Part shown: piece by piece, positions 42,951-52,347 of the stretch | Layout of the letters: the number at the start of each line of letters is the position of its first letter | Position numbering within the stretch: the stretch's first letter is position 1 | Assembly (NCBI RefSeq): GCF_036226445.1 | Contig: NZ_CP108474.1 | Span: 372,001 to 436,000 of the forward strand | DNA: 64,000 bases | Direction of reading: 5' to 3' | Source: Streptomyces sp. NBC_01255 | GTDB taxonomy: Bacteria > Actinomycetota > Actinomycetes > Streptomycetales > Streptomycetaceae | Notes under the pieces: generated by a model | What the model was told of the DNA's origin: nothing | Database searches by the model: none | Seen by the model: only the letters and a program-made list of their open reading frames with translations | Translations under genes and position numbers: made by a program

Positions 42951-45900
42951 TCAGGTGCGGTCCGGTGCCCTCCCCGTCGCCAGCTGTCGGACTTCGTCCG
43001 GCGTGAGGTCGGTGCGCGAGCGCAGAGCCGTCCGGACGAGTTCGGCCTTCTCCGTTGCGCCGTGGTCAGCGAGCCAAGTGAGAGCCAGGGAGACAGCCCG
43101 CCGGGCGTCCGGTGCTGTGAGGTCGGGCCGTTCGAGCAGCGGGGCGATCACGTACCGGGCACGTGCGGCGGGAGCGTGGTCGTCGAGCCAGGCGAAGGAG
43201 ACCGTGATCGTCCTCACGAGGTCCGCGGCCGTGAGATCGGTGCGGGAGAGGAGTGCCCGCAGAAGCAGGGGCGCCCCGGGGATGGCGGCGAAGTGGTCCA
43301 ACCAGGCGAGCGACAGGGAGAGGGCTCGCCGAGCCTGGTCGGCGGTGACATCGGTGCGCGTGAGGAGCGGGGCGAGGACGAACCGGGACCGTGCGGACGA
43401 CACGTAGTGGTGGAGCCAGACGAAGCCGGCGGAGACGGCACGCTCTGCGTCTGCCGCCGTAAGGTCGGTGCTCCTGAGAATCGGGGCGAGGACGTGCCCG
43501 CCGCCGCCGGCGGCAGGGTGGCCGTCGAGCCAGATCAGGGCGTGGGTGACGGCCTGCCGCACGTCGTCCGCCGTGAGTTCGGTGCGGGTGAGAAGAGGTC
43601 CGAGTACGCGCCCGGCGGAGGGAGTGGGAGCGTGATGGCCGAGCCAGGTGAGGGCGTGGATGACGGCCTGCCGCACGTCGCCGGCCGTGAGTTCGGTGTG
43701 GGCGAGCAGCGGGTCGAGTACGTAACTGGCGGTGGGCGTAGGGGCGTGTTGGTCGAGCCAGGTCAGTGCGTGCGTGACGACCTGCCGGGCGTCACGCGAC
43801 GTGAGGTTTGTGCGGGCGAGCAGCGGTTCGAGGACGAAACGGGCCTCCGCGATCACCACATGGCGATCGAGCCAGGTGAGGGCAAGGGGCACGGATGGTT
43901 GGGCCGCTTCAGGCGCCAGGTCGGCTCGGGCGAGCAGCAGTCTCAGCACGTATCTGGCGTCTGCGATCGTGGCGTGGTCGTCGAGCCAGGTAAGGGCATG
44001 GGTGACGGCCTGCCGCACTTCGTCGGCCGTGAGGTCGGTGCGGGCGAGCAGTGGGTCGACGACGTATCTGGCGTCTGCGATCGTGGCGTGGTGGTCGAGC
44101 CAAGTGAGGGCGTGGGTGACGGCCTGCCGCACTTCGTCGGCCGTGAGGTCGGTGCGGGCGAGCAGCGGTCCGAGGACATGCCGGGCGCCGCCGCTTTCGC
44201 CGTGCTCGTCGAGCCAGGCGAGGGCCGTCCCGTTCGAGCGGCGCGCGTCCGCGGGACCAAGGCCGCCGGCGCTCAGCAGTGGCTTGATGACGAAGCGGGC
44301 CTCCGCCGAGGCCACGTGGTGGTCGAACCAGGTGAAAGCGGCTGTCAGGCCCCGCTGCAGGTGTTCGGCACTGAGATCACTGCGGGAGAGCAGAGAATCC
44401 AGCACGAACCCCGCGTTCGGAGTGGTGGAGTGGTGGTCGAGCCAGGCCAGTGCCACCGTCGCCGCCCACCGGACGTTGTCGGCACCCATGTCGGTGCGGT
44501 TCAGCAGCGGGGCGAGCACGTACCCGGCGTTGGGGTTCGCGGTCTGGTCACCGAGCCAGACGAGCTGAGTGGAGAGGGACCGGCGGGCCTCCCCGGCACT
44601 CATGGCGTCGCGCGCCTTCAGGGCGTCGCGAACCATACGCGAGTCCGCCGTCCCGGCGTGGTCACCGAGCCAGGCCAGTGCGGTGGGCAGCAACCGCTCG
44701 GCATCACCGCGCGGGAGGTCGGAACGTGCGAGGAGCCGGGCGAGGACGTATCTGGCGTCGGGCAGGGCCGCGTGGTGGTCGAGCCAGGTGAAGGCGTCGG
44801 CGAGCGCTTGCCGAACCTGATCGGGAAGCAGGTCCGTCCGGGACAGCAGACCGTTGAGTACGAAACTGGCGCCCGATGTGGTCACGTACGAGCGGAGCCA
44901 GGCGAGCGTGGTGCGGATCGCATGCTCCCTGCCGGCTTCCGAGAGATCCGTACGGAGGAGCAGGGGTTTGAGAACGTGTCCGGAGTCGTCGGTGGTGTGG
45001 TGATCGAGCCACACGATCGCGGAATGGAGAACCCGTCGGGCATCGTCGGGCGTGAGATCGGAGCGTTGGAGCAACGGGCCGACGATGTGACAAGCCTGGG
45101 CGTCGGTGCTGTGGTGGTCGAGCCAGAGCAGGGCGGTCGACGTCGATCGGTGCGTGTCCGCATCGGAGAGATCGTCCAGTGCGAGCACCTGCTTGAGGAC
45201 GAAGGACGCCTTCTCCACCGCGCCGTGGCGGTCGAGCCATTCCCTGGCCCAGCGCCGCACCCGCAGGGAGTCCTCGGCTGAAAGGCCGGTCCGCGCGAGC
45301 AGCCGACCGAGGATGTACTCGGCCTCGACCGCGGTGTGGTGGTGGTCCAGCCAGTCCAGACTGGCGCCGAGCGTCTGCTCCGCGTCGTCGGCGGACAGAT
45401 CGGATCGTCCCAGCAGCCGGGAGAGGACCGACTCGGCGTTGATGTCGTCAGCGTGGTGGCCGAGCCATTCCATGGCGCTGCGCCGCGCCCGCACGCTGTC
45501 GTCGGCCGACAGGTCGGGGCGGGGGACGAGAGTGCGCAGGACATGTCTGGCCTGCGCCGTTGTGGCGTAGGTGGTGAGCCAGTCGAGGCTGATCCGGACG
45601 ACGTGCGCGTCGTCCTCCGGCGGCAGGTCCCGGCGGGCGAGCAGTGGGCTCAGGGCGAATTGGGCTCTGTCGGTGGTCGCGTACCGGTCCAGCCAGGTGA
45701 GAGCGGCCCGCAGAGCAGCGTGGAGGGACGAGGGATCCAGGTCCGTGCGCGCAAGAAGCGGCCGGAGGATGTAACTGGATTCGGGAGCGGTGGTGTTGTG
45801 CTCCAGCCAGTCGAGGGCGATGGGAAGGCCGCGCCGGACGTCGTCGGGGTCGAGGTCGGCGCGCCCGAGAAAGACACCGAGGACAAAACCGGTACTGGGG

Positions 45901-48320
45901 TTGGCCGGGTGTCGGTTCAGCCAGGCCCGCGCAGCGGAGAGAACCCGCCGTGTCTCGAAGGGACTCAGGTCTGCGCGGGCGAGCAGCGGCCGGAGAATGT
46001 ATGCGGCGTTGGGGGCGGTGGTGTGGCGGTTGAGCCAGGCGAGCGCGGATGCGACGGCCTGCCGTACGGCGGAGGCGTGCACGTCCGTACGGGAGAGCAG
46101 CGGACCCGTGACGTAACTGGCCGGGCCCGTCACTCCGTAGGTGTCCAGCCAGGCCAGTGCGGCGGGGACGAGGGACTGGGCTCCGTCACCTGAAAGATGG
46201 CGCAGGCCGCGGTGGAGGACGTGCCTGGCGTCGGAACCCGCACCGAAGTCCGTGAGCCAAGGGCTGACGACCTGATCCCAGGACTCGACGGCCGCGTCGG
46301 ACCACGGCGGTCCGGAGCAGATCGCGCCGAGTGCGTAACCCCCCACGTTGGAATCGTGGCGTGTCAGGCCGCCGATGGTGCCGGCATGTGTGGTGAACCA
46401 GTCGTGCAGTACCGGGGTGACCGCCGACGCCCGTTCGGTGAGGGCGAGGTCGTTGACCAGGCGGCCCAGGTTGACGGAGAAGCGACCGACAGTGCGTGCG
46501 CCGGTGAGACAGCCGGCGAGCAGCGCATGGGTTCCGGCGACGTCCGGGGAGTCGGTCCGCTCGGGTAGCACGACCGACTCCATGAGCTGGTCGGCGACGA
46601 TGTCGTGAGCGACGGAAAGAACACCGTCCCGGCTCTCCAGCCAGCCCAGCGACACGAGCGTCGCCACGACACCCTCGGCCGGCGGCACGTCACCCGTCGC
46701 CCCGGCCAGGGCGGCGTGGGCGCTGGCCACCACCTCGGCATAGTCCTGCGGGCATGCCGCCGCGGCGGCAGCGGCGGCCAGCAGCCCGTGCGGGGCACGT
46801 GCGGGGGTGTACGGCTGTTCGGGGGCGCGCCCGGGCACCGTGAAGCCGTCCTCACCCAGCCGCTTCAGGAGCCATCCGGGCAGTTCGCCGTCGGACCGCA
46901 GACCGACGTCCTCGGGCAGGGAGAGCCCCGCCGCGTACCGGCGTTCGATCTCTCTGGCCACGAGCAGGGCGACGATCGGGCGGTTGCCGCTGACCTTGAG
47001 CATGCGCTCCGCGCCCAGCTCACGGACGGCGGTGGGGGCCAGCGTCTCCAGAGCGTTGCGGGTGACCAGCTGCTGGAACTCCTCGTCCTGCCGCAGCCGT
47101 ACCTCGTCGAAGAGTTCGTACACCAGTGCGCGATCGGCCTTCAGTAGCCACCCGGGTCGCACCGTGGCGAGGAAGACCACGAGGGCGTTGTGGCGGCGCG
47201 CCTCGGGGAGGAGCTGATGCCGCAGGGCCTGCAGGTCGAGGTTGGTCTCGTTGAGGTCGATCACCACCAGCACGTAACCGGCCTCCACGAAGGCCCGCTC
47301 GGCGATCTCGTCGATGATCTGGTCGGCCGTCGACTCGCCACGGGTCCGGGGTACGACGTGCAGTACTCGCCAGCCCTCGTCGAGGGCGAGCTGTCCCACT
47401 TCGAGGGCGGTACGTGACTTTCCCGTGCCCGCCGCTCCGACCAGCAGGACGCCGCGGTCCGGCGATCTCACCAGCCTGGTGAGCAGCTTGGCCGGAGCGG
47501 TGACGTGGTCGCTGCCCGGCGACACGAAGGGTATGTGGTCCGAGGTGAGGTTCTTCTCGAAGTCGCCGAAGCCCTTGACGAGTTCCTGCTGGGTGACCAC
47601 CAGCCGCAGTCGGCTTCCCGGCTCGCGACCGGGCAGCTCCACGTCCACCGGGCGGTCCGGCAGATAGTTGTCGCCGAGCACGCGACGGAACTCCGGGTCG
47701 TCGAAGGCCTTGGCAACGGGCTCGGCCTCCGTGTTGCCGGTTCCGGCGGCGGGCAGCCGATGCGTCTGCACCCCGACGAGCTTGCCGCCGGGAGTGAACA
47801 GAGCCATGCCCGACGCACCCTTCCAGGAGTCCGTCCCGTCCGCCGCCCTCTCGTTGGGCGGCGCATTCGTCATGGTGAGATGCAGCAGCCCCGACTTCAT
47901 GTTGGAGCCGAGCTGGACGAATCCGTTGAACTGGTAACTGTCGCGTCGGCCCCACCCCTGGAACCTTTCCGAGGCGGCTCGCTGCGCGAATCGGGGGAAT
48001 CCGATCCCGACGACCGGCACGCTGCCCACGGTGTCCGGCAGGCGGCCCAGGGAGATGCCCGACGCCGGGCCGAGACGCGCCGGCACGGCGTCGAGCCGCA
48101 ACAGCGCCAGATCCTGCCCGTTCACCGCCCGCCACACGCGCGTGGCGGGCACCTCCTCCTCGTCGAGGCCGATCATCACGGTGCAGGCGCCCGGGGCGGC
48201 GAGTAGATGGAGGGCGGTCAGGATCAACCGGTTGCTGATCCGGTAGCCCGACCCGTACTCGACGGCTTCCCCCTGCCGGACGACGACCTCGGCAACCCGG
48301 TTCTTGTCCACGGGAGTCAT
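42951..48320 (-). CDS. giant trypsin-like protease / P-loop ATPase with 28 tandem 38-residue repeats
   Basis: 1789 residues, no signal peptide. Residues 1-215 are a trypsin-like protease: His38 (LTALHLL), Asp70 (GQDLALLRL), Ser170 (WKGASGMALF). Residues 285-560 are an AAA/STAND-type ATPase with Walker A GAAGTGKS (295-302) and Walker B YVLVVIDLNE (349-358). Residues about 721-1783 are 28 consecutive repeats of 38 residues with consensus ALTWLDHHAT-x8-PLLARTDLT and ADEVRQAVTH, predicted helical. It is encoded 8 bp after the trypco2 gene and surely forms a two-gene operon with it. Protease, switch and sensor on one chain suggests self-contained regulated proteolysis in a conflict response. Confidence 0.9.
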   Translation of the reverse strand: MTPVDKNRVAEVVVRQGEAVEYGSGYRISNRLILTALHLLAAPGACTVMIGLDEEEVPATRVWRAVNGQDLALLRLDAVPARLGPASGISLGRLPDTVGSVPVVGIGFPRFAQRAASERFQGWGRRDSYQFNGFVQLGSNMKSGLLHLTMTNAPPNERAADGTDSWKGASGMALFTPGGKLVGVQTHRLPAAGTGNTEAEPVAKAFDDPEFRRVLGDNYLPDRPVDVELPGREPGSRLRLVVTQQELVKGFGDFEKNLTSDHIPFVSPGSDHVTAPAKLLTRLVRSPDRGVLLVGAAGTGKSRTALEVGQLALDEGWRVLHVVPRTRGESTADQIIDEIAERAFVEAGYVLVVIDLNETNLDLQALRHQLLPEARRHNALVVFLATVRPGWLLKADRALVYELFDEVRLRQDEEFQQLVTRNALETLAPTAVRELGAERMLKVSGNRPIVALLVAREIERRYAAGLSLPEDVGLRSDGELPGWLLKRLGEDGFTVPGRAPEQPYTPARAPHGLLAAAAAAAACPQDYAEVVASAHAALAGATGDVPPAEGVVATLVSLGWLESRDGVLSVAHDIVADQLMESVVLPERTDSPDVAGTHALLAGCLTGARTVGRFSVNLGRLVNDLALTERASAVTPVLHDWFTTHAGTIGGLTRHDSNVGGYALGAICSGPPWSDAAVESWDQVVSPWLTDFGAGSDARHVLHRGLRHLSGDGAQSLVPAALAWLDTYGVTGPASYVTGPLLSRTDVHASAVRQAVASALAWLNRHTTAPNAAYILRPLLARADLSPFETRRVLSAARAWLNRHPANPSTGFVLGVFLGRADLDPDDVRRGLPIALDWLEHNTTAPESSYILRPLLARTDLDPSSLHAALRAALTWLDRYATTDRAQFALSPLLARRDLPPEDDAHVVRISLDWLTTYATTAQARHVLRTLVPRPDLSADDSVRARRSAMEWLGHHADDINAESVLSRLLGRSDLSADDAEQTLGASLDWLDHHHTAVEAEYILGRLLARTGLSAEDSLRVRRWAREWLDRHGAVEKASFVLKQVLALDDLSDADTHRSTSTALLWLDHHSTDAQACHIVGPLLQRSDLTPDDARRVLHSAIVWLDHHTTDDSGHVLKPLLLRTDLSEAGREHAIRTTLAWLRSYVTTSGASFVLNGLLSRTDLLPDQVRQALADAFTWLDHHAALPDARYVLARLLARSDLPRGDAERLLPTALAWLGDHAGTADSRMVRDALKARDAMSAGEARRSLSTQLVWLGDQTANPNAGYVLAPLLNRTDMGADNVRWAATVALAWLDHHSTTPNAGFVLDSLLSRSDLSAEHLQRGLTAAFTWFDHHVASAEARFVIKPLLSAGGLGPADARRSNGTALAWLDEHGESGGARHVLGPLLARTDLTADEVRQAVTHALTWLDHHATIADARYVVDPLLARTDLTADEVRQAVTHALTWLDDHATIADARYVLRLLLARADLAPEAAQPSVPLALTWLDRHVVIAEARFVLEPLLARTNLTSRDARQVVTHALTWLDQHAPTPTASYVLDPLLAHTELTAGDVRQAVIHALTWLGHHAPTPSAGRVLGPLLTRTELTADDVRQAVTHALIWLDGHPAAGGGGHVLAPILRSTDLTAADAERAVSAGFVWLHHYVSSARSRFVLAPLLTRTDVTADQARRALSLSLAWLDHFAAIPGAPLLLRALLSRTDLTAADLVRTITVSFAWLDDHAPAARARYVIAPLLERPDLTAPDARRAVSLALTWLADHGATEKAELVRTALRSRTDLTPDEVRQLATGRAPDRT
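42972..46160 (-). repeat. 28 tandem 114-bp coding repeats
   Basis: Each unit is 114 bp (38 codons; unit 11 is one codon shorter). Most units are diverged, but units 18-20 (about 43960-44260) are nearly identical in DNA, including a repeated stretch encoding RTDLTADEVRQAVTHALTWL, which shows recent duplication. The fixed positions are Trp-Leu near the start, Leu-Leu-x-Arg in the middle and Asp-Leu-[ST] before the second helix. Confidence 0.92.
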
Positions 48321-48328
48321 TCAGCGGC

Positions 48329-48634
48329 TCAGCGGGCCGGGAAGAGGTCCGAGACGTCGTCGCCGGTGAGGACCGGCTCGCCGGTGGAGGTCTCGGCGCC
48401 CAGACTGAGCCGGACCGTGTGGGTGTGCGCCGACTTGGCGGCGCCCTTGGCACCGAGCGAGACCACCCAGAACTTCATTCCGGCGGTGGCCTCCGCACTC
48501 TTCTCGACGGCGACCTGAAGTTCCAGGTCGATGGAGTCGATCCGGAAGCGCACGTCCTGGCCGGCCGCATCGAGTCGGGCACGGCTGATCTCCGAGCGGA
48601 GCGACTTGAGCAGATCGGCGAGTTCGATGTCCAT
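48329..48634 (-). CDS. trypco2 (trypsin-co-occurring domain 2) protein
   Basis: 101 residues starting MDIELADLLKSLRSEISRAR, with a middle FRIDSIDLELQVAVEKSAEA and a C-terminal KFWVVSLGAKGAAKSAHTHT, then VRLSLGAETSTGEPV. This is the trypco2 pattern: an N-terminal helix and a beta-sheet domain found next to trypsin-like proteases. It is 8 bp upstream of the protease-ATPase gene. It probably binds the protease or its activating signal (inference). An apparently unrelated trypco1 protein occupies the same position in the VMAP operon at 3588. Confidence 0.87.
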   Translation of the reverse strand: MDIELADLLKSLRSEISRARLDAAGQDVRFRIDSIDLELQVAVEKSAEATAGMKFWVVSLGAKGAAKSAHTHTVRLSLGAETSTGEPVLTGDDVSDLFPAR

Positions 48635-48837
48635 GCGGTCCCCCGAGGCGAAGAGAGGAACAACCGGCCGCGGCGGTGCGGCGTGCCGGGTGGTTCCGTG
48701 GTGAGTGGCTCAGATGGTAGGGCGTCGGAGGCCGATCCGGATCACCTCCGATCACGCACAGATCAGATCCGGCCACTCGGAGAAGGGAGGTCCGGGCGCT
48801 TCGCGGCCGCGGCGGGACGGCCGGCGTTCTTGAGGTG

Positions 48838-49402
48838 GGGAGCCGGGCGCGCATGCCGATCTCTGCTTTCAGGACGGCGAAGAAGCTCTCCGCGGCAGCG
48901 TTGTCGAAGCACGAACCGGTGCGTCCGGTGCCCTGCCGGATGCCCGACTCGCCCAGCAGGTCACGGAATTGACGGGACGTGTATTGCGACCCGCGATCGG
49001 AGTGAAAGATCGCGTTTCCTGCCGTGTGCCCACCCTCATGCCCACCCTCAAATGGGCCATCCGGATGGCGTCTGCGACCAGTTCGGTCCGCAAGTGGTCG
49101 GCCATCGACCAGCCCACGACCTCCCGCGTGCACAGATCGATGACCGTCGCCGGATACAGCCGTCCCTCGGCCGTCGGCAGGCAGGTGATGTCCCCGACGA
49201 ACTTCAGACCCGGCAGCGGCGCGGTGAAGTCCCGCAGAATCAGATCCGGCGACGGCGGCGCCCGAGGTGAGCTCCGCCTCTTGGCCCACCAGATCGACTT
49301 GGGATCACACCCCCCTTCGATCCTCTGCTTCCGGCAGAAGGGAAGAGCCCTGGGCGTCTGCATTCCGGGAATGCCGGGCCCCCGCAGCTCGGGCTTCTGC
49401 AC
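48838..49402 (-). pseudogene. IS3-family orfB transposase, frameshifted
   Basis: The minus strand reads LRDFTAPLPGLKFVGDITCL, PTAEGRLYPATVIDLCTREV, VGWSMADHLRTELVADAIRM. After a small insertion and frame change it continues GHTAGNAIFHSDRGSQYTSR, TGSCFDNAAAESFFAVLKAE. The three catalytic acids (GDIT, HSDRG, NAAAESFF) are present but not in one frame. C-terminus degraded. Confidence 0.82.
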
Positions 49403-49721
49403 TCAGGGTGTCGGCTCGGCCGGGGCGTCGCGCGCACTGCGCCCTTCGACGACCATGCAGACATGGGCCTTCCAGACGCCGACGGCGCTAGGCATGAGGT
49501 GCTGCTCATGCTCCGCCCTCCGCGGCGGTGAGCGCAACCGCGTGGGCCCGGGGTGGTTGTCCCCGTCCGCAGCCGGCTGGCCGATCGTAGGAATCACCAG
49601 GTCACACCTGCGGAGCGGCCCCCGGAACTGGTGGGACATCCACTGAAATTTCCCGGCGCGGCGGTGTTGACTGCGTCCGACTCTCCCAACACACCACCGC
49701 AGGTCGACTCCTCCCGTCGGC

Positions 49722-51212
49722 GTGCCTCAACATCGTCAAGGGGCAGGTACGTTCAAGACTTCCACGCCACGCAGAGCCGGGCTCCTGCTCGGCTCCGCAG
49801 CCGCGCTCGTAGCCGGGCTGTGTCTGGCACCGACCGCCCAGGCCGTACCGGATCCCAGAGTCTCCTTCGGCGGGGCGACCGCTGTCCCGCTGCCCGCGGG
49901 CTCCGGGAAGGGCACCGCCCCGGCGCTGGGCGACCTGAACGGCGACGGCAAGGCCGACCTCGTCACCCCAGTCAAGGGATCGAACACCCTGGTGGCCGCG
50001 CTCGGCGACGGCAAGGGCGGCTTCGGCCCCGGTGTCTCCTTCGGGCTCGACACCGGCACCTACCCGACGGCGGTCGCCCTCGCGGACCTCAACGGTGACG
50101 GCCGACTCGACGCGGTTGTCGCCGCGGCCTTGACCAAGCAGCCCACGCAGCACGGCATGGAGAGCATGGGCGGCATCGTCGAGCTGCTCGGTGACGGCAA
50201 GGGCGGTTTCGCCCCGGCCACCTCCTACTTCGCGCCGACGCTGGTCAACCCGTCGACGAACGCCATGTTCCCGGTAGACATCACGGTCGCCGACATGAAC
50301 GGTGACGCCAAGCCCGACGTGCTGACTTCCCACACCAACGGCGACAACGTCTCGGTGTGGACCAACGACGGCACCGGCGCGCTGGGCACCGCGAGCAACT
50401 ACTACGTCGGTGGCGGCCGGCCCAGCAGCTACTCCGCCGGGCAGCTGCGCCCTTCCGGCGTGAAGACCGGGGATGTGAACGGCGACGGCAAGCTCGATGT
50501 GGTCACCGTGAACATGGGTACTTCCGACATCTCCGTCCTCCTCGGCGACGGCACGGGCACCTTCCGCAACGCCGGCCCGCTGTACGACGCGAAGGGTGGC
50601 GGGAACGGCTCGTACGCTGTCGGAGACCTGAACGCCGACGGTCGGCCCGACTTGGCGGCCGCCTCCACTGCTGCGGGCGTTGCGGCGCAGGTGCTGCTGA
50701 ACACCTCGAAGCCGAACCGCACAGCCCAGTCGATGTCGATGCAGGTCGCCAAGGCGCCCGGTGTCCTGTCGATGGGGGTGAACCTGCCGGCCGTCAATTT
50801 CGGCACGCCGGCACCCGGCACGGTCAGTACCCCGGCCGGACTCGGCACGTTCACGTACACCAACACCCTCTCCACCACCGCCCCCTGGTCGGTGACCGTT
50901 GCCACCACCGACCTGGTCAGCGGCACGGACTCCATCGGGTGGAACAATCTGAAGATCACGACCGGCGGACACATCAACGGGACCGGCGGCCAGTGGACGG
51001 GCATCGCCAAGCCCGGCCCGGGCGGCCACTTCCCCGAGGGCGCCAACCCGCAACCGGGCGCCAGCCTCTCCCCGGCCGTGACGATGGCGACCGGCGACGG
51101 CAGCACCCGCGGTGTCTTCACCCACGCCGGGTCGACGGCGCAGTGGAACATCCCCACGGAGACAGTCCCCGGCTCGTACCGCGGCACCCTCCAGTACACG
51201 ATCACCGGCTGA
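49722..51212 (+). CDS. secreted FG-GAP/VCBS repeat protein with WxL-like C-terminal domain
   Basis: 496 residues from GTG 49722; the start is not well fixed. Signal peptide: RRAGLLLGSAAALVAGLCLA, cleavage after AQA. Residues about 65-330 contain five FG-GAP motifs (LGDLNGDGKADLVT, LADLNGDGRLDAVV, VADMNGDAKPDVLT, TGDVNGDGKLDVVT, VGDLNADGRPDLAA), probably calcium-binding propeller blades. The last 160 residues (FTYTNTLSTTAPWSVTVATT, ending VPGSYRGTLQYTITG) resemble a WxL surface domain, with TLQYTI in place of LTWTL. It is 4 bp upstream of the WxLIP-like gene, so the two are one operon and may bind each other outside the cell. Confidence 0.8.
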   Translation: MPQHRQGAGTFKTSTPRRAGLLLGSAAALVAGLCLAPTAQAVPDPRVSFGGATAVPLPAGSGKGTAPALGDLNGDGKADLVTPVKGSNTLVAALGDGKGGFGPGVSFGLDTGTYPTAVALADLNGDGRLDAVVAAALTKQPTQHGMESMGGIVELLGDGKGGFAPATSYFAPTLVNPSTNAMFPVDITVADMNGDAKPDVLTSHTNGDNVSVWTNDGTGALGTASNYYVGGGRPSSYSAGQLRPSGVKTGDVNGDGKLDVVTVNMGTSDISVLLGDGTGTFRNAGPLYDAKGGGNGSYAVGDLNADGRPDLAAASTAAGVAAQVLLNTSKPNRTAQSMSMQVAKAPGVLSMGVNLPAVNFGTPAPGTVSTPAGLGTFTYTNTLSTTAPWSVTVATTDLVSGTDSIGWNNLKITTGGHINGTGGQWTGIAKPGPGGHFPEGANPQPGASLSPAVTMATGDGSTRGVFTHAGSTAQWNIPTETVPGSYRGTLQYTITG

Positions 51213-51216
51213 TCCC

Positions 51217-52347
51217 ATGAACTGCTGTCTGCGCGCCCGGGGCGGCGCCACCGCCACCCACCGGGCACGGTTCCCCGCCCTGTGGAGCCTCCTCCTCACG
51301 GGTCTCGTGCTCGCTCTGGCGCCGGGCGCGCAGGCAGCGCCGGCCCCCGTACCATCGCCCACTCCACCGGAACCCGCTGCGGGCGCGCCGTTCGGCGTGC
51401 AGGCCGGGCTCTACGGTCTGACGACGCTGACCGGCGGGCACTTCGGGTACGCGCTGAAGGCCGGCGCCCGGATCGAGGATTCCGCGGTCATCTACAACGA
51501 GAGCGACGAGGCCCGGACCTTCCACGTCTACGGCGCCGACGTCACCAACGCGGCCGGCGGCGGCCTGGCCCCCGCGCAAGAAGGCCAGAAGATGGGCGCG
51601 GTCGGGGCCTGGCTGAAACTGGACTCCGAGGCCACCGTCATCGTGCAGCCGAAGAGCAGCGCCACAGTCCGCTTCTCCCTCGCTGTCCCCGACGGCACCC
51701 CGCCGGGCAGCTATCTCGGCAGCCTGGTCACCGCGCTGCGCACCCCCGCGGTCAGCGGCAGGGTGAACACCGAGACCCGTATCGCCCGGCTCGTCGAACT
51801 CACCGTCCCTGGCACCGCAGACCTCCAGGTCTCCCTCACGGAACTGGAACACCGGCCTGCGGGCGGCGGCGAGGAGTTCACCGTGACCGTACGCAACACG
51901 GGCAACGTCCTCTACACCTTCGCCGGAACGCTGAACATCACCGGCGGCAGCTCCGCGCGTACCGTCCCGCTCACCCCCACGGGGATCTACGTGATCCCCG
52001 GCGGCAGCGCCACCATCACCGGCCGCCTGGCCGACCTCCCCGCTCTCGGCCGCCGCGCGGTCACCGCCTCGGTGACCGCCACGGTTCCCGGCGGCGCGGC
52101 GAAGACCGTGGACAGCAACACGGTCCGGCTGTCCTACTTCCCCTGGCTCATCGTCACCCTCACCGTCGGCGGCCTCCTTGCCCTGGGCCTTCTCCTCGTC
52201 ATCACGCGCAAGCGACGGCGTGCCTGGCTGCGGCGTCGCGCGGAGGAACGTACCGCGCTGCGCGCACTGCGGCGGGAACTACGGGCGGGGAACCCGCCTG
52301 CCGACGACCCTCGTGAAGGGCAGGCAGGCGGCACCGAACACCCCTGA
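51217..52347 (+). CDS. WxLIP/DUF916-like surface protein with C-terminal membrane anchor
   Basis: 376 residues from ATG 51217, 4 bp after the previous stop. Signal peptide LWSLLLTGLVLALAPGAQAA. Residues about 45-180 (FGVQAGLYGLTTLTGGHFGY, VIYNESDEARTFHVYGADVT, VRFSLAVPDGTPPGSYLGSL) are a DUF916/WxL-interacting-protein-like beta-sandwich. A second Ig-like domain follows (FTVTVRNTGNVLYTFAGTLN). A transmembrane segment (FPWLIVTLTVGGLLALGLLL) and Arg-rich tail end it. In Firmicutes such proteins tether WxL proteins to the surface; the layout suggests the same pairing here. Confidence 0.82.
   Translation: MNCCLRARGGATATHRARFPALWSLLLTGLVLALAPGAQAAPAPVPSPTPPEPAAGAPFGVQAGLYGLTTLTGGHFGYALKAGARIEDSAVIYNESDEARTFHVYGADVTNAAGGGLAPAQEGQKMGAVGAWLKLDSEATVIVQPKSSATVRFSLAVPDGTPPGSYLGSLVTALRTPAVSGRVNTETRIARLVELTVPGTADLQVSLTELEHRPAGGGEEFTVTVRNTGNVLYTFAGTLNITGGSSARTVPLTPTGIYVIPGGSATITGRLADLPALGRRAVTASVTATVPGGAAKTVDSNTVRLSYFPWLIVTLTVGGLLALGLLLVITRKRRRAWLRRRAEERTALRALRRELRAGNPPADDPREGQAGGTEHP

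Noticed and set aside
42927..45281. 784-codon plus-strand frame with regular EPGEG-type repeats
   Set aside because: It is the antisense of the 114-bp repeats in the protease-ATPase gene; its periodicity is inherited from them.
42972..46160. Regular 114-bp spacing as a possible CRISPR or satellite array
   Set aside because: Units are contiguous, in frame and diverged at synonymous and conservative positions; they encode a protein solenoid.
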